Of a DNA stretch of 6,825 nt, positions 1 to 5,190 are shown one piece after another; positions within the stretch are counted from its first letter, which is position 1; each line of letters starts with the position of its first letter. A program made the translations under genes and the position numbers. The stretch covers positions 1-6,825 of the forward strand of contig DAOUZG010000100.1 in assembly GCA_030665705.1 (NCBI GenBank), given 5' to 3'. The stretch is from Deltaproteobacteria bacterium (lineage in GTDB: Bacteria; Myxococcota_A; UBA9160; SZUA-336). The notes under the pieces were generated by a model that was given only the letters and a program-made list of their open reading frames with translations, had not been told where the DNA came from and did no database searches.

Positions 1-759
1 CCCCTCGCCCCGCTCGACGCGCTCCGCGACGCGACCGAGACTGTCGAGCGCCCCGACGAGCTTCTGCGACGCGTTCCTGAAGTTCACCACGAGCTCGGTG
101 AGGGCCATCCGGTGTACATCGGTGAGCCCGGCGAGGTCCGAAGAGAAGGATTGGAGGTTGTCGACGACCTGCTCGATCCCCTCCTCGTTATCAACGATGA
201 CCCGGCGCAGGTCGGCCGTCAGCCCTCGGACATTGGCCAGAATGTCGCGCAGGGACTCCTCCCCCGCCGCGCTTCCCAGAACGTTCCGGAAGGTGGCGGA
301 GATCTGCTGGACGTCGTCGCTGATCCGGGAGAGACGGTTGACGAGCTGATCGATGTCCGCCGCCTCTTCGGTGCGCGCGAGAACGCCCCCGCTTTCCACG
401 AGCACGTCCGACCTCCCGGGCACGATCTCCACGACCCTCTCGCCGAGGAGCCCCCGAGACCGGATGGCCACCACAGAGTCGACCGGGATTTGGACCGACG
501 GGTCCTCGATGCGCAGGGTGACTCGGGCCACGTGATCTTCGAGCTCCAGGCTATCCACGCGACCGATCGGAACTCCGGCGATGAGGACCTGCGCCTCCTG
601 GTCCAGCCCCGACACGTTGTGGAACCGCGCGACGACCCTCTTCCCCTCGGCCCCAACCCACCCCCGGAGTGCCCCGATCTGGACCGACCCCCACATGAGA
701 ATCCCGAAGGCGACCAGCACGAAGAGACCGACGGCCACGTCCATCTGCGTCCGCTTCAT
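1..759 (-). CDS. mlaD: MlaD-like MCE-domain lipid transport protein (partial, C-terminus off the left edge)
   Basis: This is the first 253 codons of an MCE-domain protein, the periplasmic substrate-binding subunit of Mla-type phospholipid ABC transporters; no stop is reached before the window edge. It opens with MKRTQMDVAVGLFVL, and residues about 7-28 form a single hydrophobic anchor. Residues about 41-117 form the MCE beta-domain, with FHNVSGL, AGVPIGRV, IPVDSVVAIRSRGLLGE and VEIVPG in the expected order. Residues from about 135 onward are polar with spaced hydrophobic positions, like the long helical tail of MCE proteins. The ATG overlaps the stop of the upstream ATPase gene in ATGA (4 nt), which suggests translational coupling. 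E. coli MlaD is about 180 residues, so this one is longer and nearer to the extended MCE proteins common outside gammaproteobacteria. The family is clear; orthology to MlaD rather than another MCE subfamily is inferred from the neighbours. Confidence 0.9.
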   Translation of the reverse strand, partial: MKRTQMDVAVGLFVLVAFGILMWGSVQIGALRGWVGAEGKRVVARFHNVSGLDQEAQVLIAGVPIGRVDSLELEDHVARVTLRIEDPSVQIPVDSVVAIRSRGLLGERVVEIVPGRSDVLVESGGVLARTEEAADIDQLVNRLSRISDDVQQISATFRNVLGSAAGEESLRDILANVRGLTADLRRVIVDNEEGIEQVVDNLQSFSSDLAGLTDVHRMALTELVVNFRNASQKLVGALDSLGRVAERVERGEG

Positions 760-1583
760 CCCGCTCGGCCCCCCGGTCCCGGAGTGGATGTCTCCTCCGC
801 AACCTCGCCTCGAATCGGTCCGTGGGCCCGCCCCTCGATGAACTGCCGAACGATCGGGTCCTGGGTCGCCCGGATCCCATCCGGCGTATCGCACACGAGG
901 ATGGTTCCGTCGTAGAGCATCGCGATGCGGTCTCCGATCTTGTAGGCCGTGGCGATGTCGTGAGTGATCGTGACCGTCGTTACGCCGAGCCGCTCGTTCA
1001 TCTGGAGAATCAGTTCGCTGATCAGGTCGGACATCACCGGATCGAGTCCGCTCGTCGGCTCGTCGCAGAACAGGATCTCGGGGTCGTGCGCGATCGCCCG
1101 AGCCAGTGCGACCCGCTTCTTCATTCCACCCGAGAGCTGTCCCGGCAACAGGTCCTCGACCCCCCGAAGTCCGACCATCTTGAGCTTCTCCGATGCGACC
1201 CGACGACGCTCCGCATCGGAGAGCTTGCGATCCTGGAGACCAAAGGTGACGTTCTCCCACACGGCGAGAGAATCGAACAGTGCGCCGAACTGAAACAGCA
1301 CCCCGACCCGCCGCATCAGCTCGTAGAGGGCCGGCTCGCTCGACCGCATCACGTCGAGACCCCCGACCACGACGTCACCCCGCTCCGGGCGCAGGAGTCC
1401 GATCATCGCGCGAAGGAGTGTCGACTTTCCCGAGCCGCTCCCCCCGATGATGACGAGGCTCTCTCCGGGCCGCACCTCGAAGGTGATCTCGCGGTGGATC
1501 CAGAACTCGTCGAAACGCGTCCACAAATCACGGACCGTGATGAGTGCGGATTCGTTCTCCGGGCTCTGCTGTTCCGTCGTCAT
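756..1583 (-). CDS. mlaF: MlaF-like ABC transporter ATPase
   Basis: This 275-residue cytoplasmic ATPase would energise the MlaE/MlaD lipid transporter. All ABC motifs are visible: Walker A GGSGSGKST (47-55), Q-loop Gln98 in LFQFGALF, signature LSGGMKKR (150-157), Walker B ILFCDEP (170-176, catalytic Glu175), D-loop SGLDP (178-182) and H-loop His208 in THD. The FQFGALFDSL stretch and the tail RQFIEGRAHGP are typical of the MlaF subfamily. The start ATG sits in TGATG, sharing one base with the mlaE stop. The frame stays open far upstream, but that extension lies over mlaE and lacks ABC features. No Shine-Dalgarno-like sequence precedes the ATG (the stretch is pyrimidine-rich), so initiation probably depends on termination-reinitiation from mlaE. 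About 18 residues after the conserved core (258-275) look disordered and rich in Glu, Gly and Pro. Confidence 0.95.
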   Translation of the reverse strand: MTTEQQSPENESALITVRDLWTRFDEFWIHREITFEVRPGESLVIIGGSGSGKSTLLRAMIGLLRPERGDVVVGGLDVMRSSEPALYELMRRVGVLFQFGALFDSLAVWENVTFGLQDRKLSDAERRRVASEKLKMVGLRGVEDLLPGQLSGGMKKRVALARAIAHDPEILFCDEPTSGLDPVMSDLISELILQMNERLGVTTVTITHDIATAYKIGDRIAMLYDGTILVCDTPDGIRATQDPIVRQFIEGRAHGPIRGEVAEETSTPGPGGRAG

Positions 1584-2350
1584 CAGAAGAAGAAAGCCGT
1601 CACTAAGTAGTTCAAGACCAGGATGAGCGCGATCGAGACGACGACCGCGCGGTTCACGGCAAAGCCCACCTCCCGCGCCCCACCCCGGACTGTGTACCCC
1701 TGGTAACATCCGACGAGCGCGAGGGTGAGCCCGAAGAGGGCGGCCTTCAGCAGACCGAGCCCGACGTCGGCGGCGTCCAGATACTGAACGGATCGTTTGA
1801 AGTAGGTCGCCGGGCTCGTCCCCAGCACCCCCACCGCGACGACTCGCCCGCCGAAGATTCCGATGATGTCCGAAAAGATCACCAGGCAGGGCAACATGAT
1901 CATTCCCGCCCATACGCGGGGCACCACCAGGTACTGGACGGGATTGGTGGCCAGAGTGTGGAGCGCATCGATCTGCTCGGTGACACGCATCGTCCCGAGC
2001 TCTGCCGCCATGGCGCTCCCGACCCGGCCGGCCACCATGAGTCCGGTCAGGACGGGGCCGAGCTCCCGCGCCATCGAGAGCGACACGACGCTCGCCACGA
2101 GGCTTTCGGCACCGAACAGCCGAAAGGCCGAGGCGGTCTGCAGCGCGAGCACCATTCCCGTGAAGGCTCCCGTGATCAACACCACCGGGATCGAGTAGAC
2201 GCCCACGTGTAGACACTGCTGGACAAACAGGTGGAAACGAACCGGCCGCCGCAACGTCCAGCGCACGGTATCGAGCAACAGCTCGGAGACGCGTCCGCAC
2301 TCTCCGATCCCCTTGAGCGTTCGGTTGCCGATCCATCCTACCCAGCCCAT
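1583..2350 (-). CDS. mlaE: MlaE-like ABC transporter permease
   Basis: This 255-residue inner-membrane permease of the MlaE family (usual length about 260) forms the transmembrane core that pairs with MlaF and MlaD. The family signature is clear at residues 94-145: ARELGPVLTGLMVAGRVG, then AAELGTMRVTEQIDAL, then NPVQYLVVPR. Hydrophobic segments lie at about 52-71, 97-115, 145-175, 195-215 and 234-255. The ATG at 2350 was chosen because it gives normal family length and follows GAGGAA at 6-nt spacing; the frame remains open upstream only as a shadow of alr. The gene starts inside the end of alr (13-nt overlap), and its TGA shares a base with the mlaF ATG. The family assignment is firm; the direction of lipid transport cannot be read from sequence. 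Confidence 0.94.
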   Translation of the reverse strand: MGWVGWIGNRTLKGIGECGRVSELLLDTVRWTLRRPVRFHLFVQQCLHVGVYSIPVVLITGAFTGMVLALQTASAFRLFGAESLVASVVSLSMARELGPVLTGLMVAGRVGSAMAAELGTMRVTEQIDALHTLATNPVQYLVVPRVWAGMIMLPCLVIFSDIIGIFGGRVVAVGVLGTSPATYFKRSVQYLDAADVGLGLLKAALFGLTLALVGCYQGYTVRGGAREVGFAVNRAVVVSIALILVLNYLVTAFFF

Positions 2351-3480
2351 CCGGCGTTCCTCGGTACTCGTCGTACGCGGCCCCCGATCCGAACCAGGAT
2401 CTCGTACGGAATCATGTCGGTCGCTTCGGCGATCTTCTCTACCCGGATCGTCAATTCGCCGCGTCGACCAAACACGAAAACCTCCTCCCCCACCTCGACG
2501 TCGGATTCCGGGCCCGCGTCGACCGCGGCCAGGTCCATGGAGACCCGTCCGACGAGCGGAGCGCACCGCCCACGGAGACCGACCTCGGCGCTTCCGCCCG
2601 CCGCGCGTGGGAGGCCGTCTGCGTAGCCGATGGGGAGTGTCAGGATCCGCGTGCTGCAGGGGGCGACGTATGTACCGCCGTAGCCGACCCTGGACCCGGC
2701 CGGGACGTCCTGGGCGCGGATGACACGGGTCACGAGCGTCATGACGGGCTCCAGCGCGTGTCCCCCCTCGAGTGTCGGATCGGCGCCGTAGAGAAGGAGC
2801 CCCGGCCGCGCGGCCGATGCGCCCGGCGTCCCCCCCCGCAGAAGCCCGGGCGAGTTGTCCGCATGGATCCACTCGGGGTCGAAGCCGGAGGCTCGAACCG
2901 ATCCCACGAGCTCCACAAAACGTCGGTGCTGGACCTCCGTGGCGGGGGATGCGGGATCGTCCGCCTCGGCCAGGTGGGTCGCGAGCCCCGCGAATTCCAG
3001 ATGACGGCAGCGACGCAACGCGTCGAGGACCGCCCCCGTCTCCTCGGGCAGGAAGCCGAGGCGCCCCATGCCAGTGTCGAACTTCAGGTGTACCGGCACC
3101 GTGCGGTGAGCTCGGGCGGCCGCCGCATCCAGCGGTGCCAGCATATCGAGGCGTCCGACCAGGGGAACGAGGTGGAGCGCCGTCACCAGCTCCGCCTCCG
3201 CGGGGTGATGGAGCCCCTGGAGAAGCATGACCGGGATCCTCACCCCTGCCTGCCGCAGCTCGCGCGCCTCCTCCATCGTGGCGACGGCGAGCATGTCGGC
3301 TCCGGCGTGCTCCAGTTCCCGCCCGACCGGGACCGCCCCGTGGCCGTACCCGTCCGCCTTCACCACGGCGATGATGCGCCGTCCGCTAGCGAGATCGCGC
3401 ACGGCCTGCAGGTTTCGGCGCAGCGCCCCCAGGTCGATCTCGGCCCAGGTCGGTCTGCCGCCTTCGCGGACCTCCCCCAC
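2338..3480 (-). CDS. alr: Alanine racemase (PLP-dependent)
   Basis: This 380-residue enzyme (normal family length) interconverts L- and D-alanine in the cytoplasm, supplying D-Ala for peptidoglycan. The N-terminal barrel begins RPTWAEIDLGAL. The PLP lysine is Lys41 in VVKADGYGHG, with Tyr45 following. GMGRLG (137-142) carries the conserved active-site Arg140, and Arg225 in ARPGLLLYG is the Arg that pairs with the PLP ring nitrogen. The second catalytic residue is Tyr267 in VGYGGTY. IGYADGLPR (284-292), VSMD (313-316) and IPYEIL (357-362) complete the active site and dimer gate. Residue roles are inferred from known alanine racemases. The start is GTG; an in-frame TAG lies four codons upstream, so no longer form is possible. 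It is the first gene of the alr-mlaE-mlaF-mlaD series and has a TAGAAT box just upstream. The start lacks a well-spaced Shine-Dalgarno sequence. Confidence 0.95.
   Translation of the reverse strand: MGEVREGGRPTWAEIDLGALRRNLQAVRDLASGRRIIAVVKADGYGHGAVPVGRELEHAGADMLAVATMEEARELRQAGVRIPVMLLQGLHHPAEAELVTALHLVPLVGRLDMLAPLDAAAARAHRTVPVHLKFDTGMGRLGFLPEETGAVLDALRRCRHLEFAGLATHLAEADDPASPATEVQHRRFVELVGSVRASGFDPEWIHADNSPGLLRGGTPGASAARPGLLLYGADPTLEGGHALEPVMTLVTRVIRAQDVPAGSRVGYGGTYVAPCSTRILTLPIGYADGLPRAAGGSAEVGLRGRCAPLVGRVSMDLAAVDAGPESDVEVGEEVFVFGRRGELTIRVEKIAEATDMIPYEILVRIGGRVRRVPRNAGWAG
2357..2362 (-). promoter_or_regulatory. Ribosome binding site for mlaE
   Basis: GAGGAA on the minus strand lies 6 nt before the ATG at 2350, inside the last codons of alr. 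It supports the chosen start over upstream in-frame alternatives and shows that mlaE can recruit ribosomes from within alr. Confidence 0.65.
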
Positions 3481-3486
3481 ACCTTG

Positions 3487-3492
3487 ATTCTA
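3487..3492 (-). promoter_or_regulatory. Candidate -10 element for the alr-mla operon
   Basis: TAGAAT on the minus strand matches five of six bases of the TATAAT consensus. Only 6 nt separate it from the alr GTG, so a transcript starting 7 nt downstream would begin on the start codon itself (a leaderless mRNA). At 16-18 nt spacing the -35 region is G+C-rich and unlike TTGACA, so the call rests on the -10 alone. The motif is seen directly; promoter activity is inferred. Confidence 0.45.
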
Positions 3493-3552
3493 AGGAGGTC
3501 TGCGGGGAACGCCGCATCCGGTCCGGGACGCTGGCCTGCCGCGGATCTCGGT

Positions 3553-3582
3553 TTGACAGTCTGCTCGACGATCCCCTACCGT
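3553..3582 (+). promoter_or_regulatory. Candidate sigma70-type promoter for the thiS operon
   Basis: A perfect -35 TTGACA (3553-3558) is followed, after 18 nt, by TACCGT (3577-3582), which keeps the key first, second and last -10 bases. Eight bases then lead to the GTG of thiS, so initiation 7-9 nt after the -10 would put the mRNA 5' end at or within 1-2 nt of the start codon. No thi-box (TPP riboswitch) was recognised in the gap, and such a short leader leaves no room for one. Confidence 0.55.
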
Positions 3583-3590
3583 TTTTTGAG

Positions 3591-3791
3591 GTGAAGTTCG
3601 AGCTGAACGGCGAGCCTTGTGAGGCCGAGCACGAACTCACCGTCCGGGCACTTCTGGAGCGGTTCGATCTACACTGTCGGCGGGTGGCCGTCGCCCTGAA
3701 CTCGAAGGTGGTCCCTCGAGCCCGCTTCGACGAGACCCGGGTCCGGGAAGGGGATCGGGTCGAGGTGATCCAGGCGGTGGGAGGAGGCTGA
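3591..3791 (+). CDS. thiS: ThiS sulfur carrier protein
   Basis: This 66-residue ubiquitin-like beta-grasp protein has normal ThiS length. It carries sulfur as a C-terminal thiocarboxylate to thiazole synthase ThiG. It begins [11 protein letters not shown], has the ThiS core [13 protein letters not shown] (31-43), then [10 protein letters not shown], and ends in Gly-Gly-Gly, exposing the required terminal Gly-Gly. The GTG start follows a TTTTTTGAG run with no usable Shine-Dalgarno spacing and fits a leaderless transcript. The stop overlaps the thiG ATG in TGATG (1 nt). The adenylating enzyme ThiF and the glycine or tyrosine oxidase (ThiO/ThiH) are not in this window, so ThiS must be activated by a gene elsewhere. 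The MoaD family shares the fold, but adjacency to thiG makes ThiS clear. Confidence 0.92.
   Translation: MKFELNGEPCEAEHELTVRALLERFDLHCRRVAVALNSKVVPRARFDETRVREGDRVEVIQAVGGG
3779..3787 (+). promoter_or_regulatory. thiG ribosome binding site encoded by the ThiS Gly-tail codons
   Basis: The bases GGGAGGAGG immediately precede the thiG ATG, with GGGAGG ending 6 nt before it. They fall mainly on the terminal GGA-GGA codons of thiS, so the sequence that encodes the functional Gly tail also serves as a purine-rich ribosome site for the next gene. Confidence 0.6.
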
Positions 3792-4570
3792 TGACCGAAC
3801 CGTATCGGATCGGGGAACTCGAGCTGCGCTCGCGGCTGATCATCGGGACGGGCAAGTACGCGTCGTTCGACGAGAACCGGCGGGCGCTGGACGCGAGCGG
3901 CGCGGAGATGGTGACGGTGGCGGTGCGTCGCGTAGACGTCAGCACCCGAGAGTCCGGCTCGCTTCTCGATCACATTCCGCCCGAGAAGTTCAAGATTCTT
4001 CCCAACACCGCCGGGTGCTACACGGTGAAGGAGGCGGTGACGACGGCCGAACTCGCGCGCGAGCTGCTCGGGACGCCGCTCATCAAGCTCGAGGTCATCG
4101 GCGACGAGCGAACGCTGTTTCCCGACACCCCGGCGACCCTGGAGGCTGCTCGCGTTCTGATCAAGGACGGCTTCACCGTCCTGCCGTACATCAGCGATGA
4201 CCCGGTCGCCTGCATGCGGCTCGAGGAGATGGGTTGCGCGGCCGTGATGCCGCTTGCCGCTCCGATCGGCTCGGGTCTGGGGATCCGGAACCCGACAAAC
4301 ATTCGAATCATCCTGGAGAGTGTGAGCTGCCCGGTGATCGTCGATGCTGGGGTCGGAACGGCCTCCGACGCGGCGATTGCGATGGAACTCGGCTGCACGG
4401 CGGTCCTGATGAACACCGGGATCGCCCACTCCAAGGACCCAGTGAGGATGGCGCATGCCATGCGGCTCGCCGTGGAGGCCGGGCGAACCGCCTACGAAGC
4501 GGGGCGAATGCCCAGGCGCCTCTACGCACAGGCATCGAGCCCGACGGAGGGGCGGATCGACGTCCCGTGA
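3791..4570 (+). CDS. thiG: Thiazole synthase ThiG
   Basis: This 259-residue TIM-barrel enzyme is full length for the family. In the cytoplasm it condenses deoxyxylulose 5-phosphate, dehydroglycine and the sulfur of ThiS thiocarboxylate into the thiazole phosphate carboxylate. The catalytic lysine that forms the imine is Lys99 in LIKLEVIGD, with Glu101 two residues on. Asp185 in [14 protein letters not shown] is the second acid; each sits three residues later than the positions I recall for Bacillus ThiG. Other hallmarks are RLIIGTGKY (15-23), [13 protein letters not shown] (71-83), [16 protein letters not shown] (153-168) and [17 protein letters not shown] (205-221). It starts on the base that ends thiS and ends in a 4-nt GTGA overlap with the next gene, so the three thiamine genes are tightly coupled. 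Confidence 0.96.
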   Translation: MTEPYRIGELELRSRLIIGTGKYASFDENRRALDASGAEMVTVAVRRVDVSTRESGSLLDHIPPEKFKILPNTAGCYTVKEAVTTAELARELLGTPLIKLEVIGDERTLFPDTPATLEAARVLIKDGFTVLPYISDDPVACMRLEEMGCAAVMPLAAPIGSGLGIRNPTNIRIILESVSCPVIVDAGVGTASDAAIAMELGCTAVLMNTGIAHSKDPVRMAHAMRLAVEAGRTAYEAGRMPRRLYAQASSPTEGRIDVP

Positions 4571-5190
4571 TCCCCCACCTTGCCTATCTGACCGACGGCG
4601 CACGTGGCACGGCAGGGCGGCCGCTTGCCCCTGTCATCCGGCAAGCGGTTCGGGGAGGGGTCGGGATGGTCGTGATTCGTGAGCGGGACCTCCCCGACGC
4701 GCGGCTCGGGTCGCTCGTGGAGGAGCTCCTGCCTCTGCGCGGGGAGGGTCTTCGGCTGCTCGTCAGCCGGCGGCTCGATGTGGCTCGGGCCTATGGGCTC
4801 GACGGCGTGCACCTGGCGGCCGATGCGACCCCCGTCCGGGAGGCACGGGACTGGCTCGGCCCGGAGGCGTGGCTCGGTTACTCGGCCCACTCGGGGGAGG
4901 AGGCGCGGGAGGTAGCGACAGCCGGCGCGGACTACGTCACCCTTTCACCGATCTATCCCACGAGTTCCAAGGCGGGCGCAGAGCCGCGAGGAACCGACTG
5001 GCTCGCTCAAGCGACGCGGGACCTTCCGATTCCGGCCCTGGCGCTCGGAGGGATCACCGCTCGCCGGGTCGGCGAGGTCGTGCGCGCGGGTGCCTGGGGC
5101 GTGGCGGTTGTGTCGAGCGTCGGTGCGGCGCTCGACGTGGAGGAGGCGGCTAGGGAGATGCAGCGGGCAATCGAAGAGGCGAGGACATGA
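4567..5190 (+). CDS. ThiE/TenI-family protein (thiamine-phosphate synthase or thiazole tautomerase)
   Basis: This 207-residue TIM-barrel protein of the ThiE/TenI family directly follows thiG. The GTG start (GTGA overlap with the thiG stop) puts LAYLTD at the N-terminus as expected; the frame is open upstream but only as a shadow of thiG. Recognisable elements are VVIRERDL (35-42), GLDGVHL (77-83), GYSAHS (104-109), [15 protein letters not shown] (123-137, Lys135), ALALGGI (157-163) and VAVVSS (179-184). Thiamine-phosphate synthases usually carry an REK motif, an Asn-Asp pair before the second strand and a GQxD motif after HL. Here these read RER, SRR (67-69) and AADA (84-87), so the expected magnesium-binding acids appear missing. 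RER and the degenerate sites recall TenI, the thiazole tautomerase that acts after ThiG. The catalytic His I recall for Bacillus TenI is Pro128 here, so neither role is settled. Confidence 0.85.
   Translation: MIPHLAYLTDGARGTAGRPLAPVIRQAVRGGVGMVVIRERDLPDARLGSLVEELLPLRGEGLRLLVSRRLDVARAYGLDGVHLAADATPVREARDWLGPEAWLGYSAHSGEEAREVATAGADYVTLSPIYPTSSKAGAEPRGTDWLAQATRDLPIPALALGGITARRVGEVVRAGAWGVAVVSSVGAALDVEEAAREMQRAIEEART

Noticed and set aside
112..915. Long plus-strand open frame of 267 codons, and a similar one at 822-1610
   Set aside because: They lie antisense to mlaD and mlaF, whose motifs are unmistakable. The translations are rich in Arg, His and Pro with no domain, as expected from antisense frames at high G+C.
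1584..2336. Possible N-terminal extension of the MlaF ATPase over mlaE
   Set aside because: The frame is open, but the translation has no domain and overlaps the conserved MlaE permease completely. The ATG at 1583 gives normal MlaF length.
3481..3590. TPP riboswitch upstream of thiS
   Set aside because: The conserved CUGAGA and pyrophosphate-sensor segments were not found, and the gap plus the very short leader leave no room for one.
3386..4603. Minus-strand open frame of 405 codons across thiS and thiG
   Set aside because: It is antisense to two well-supported genes and gives a low-complexity Arg/Asp/Gly-rich translation with no recognisable fold.
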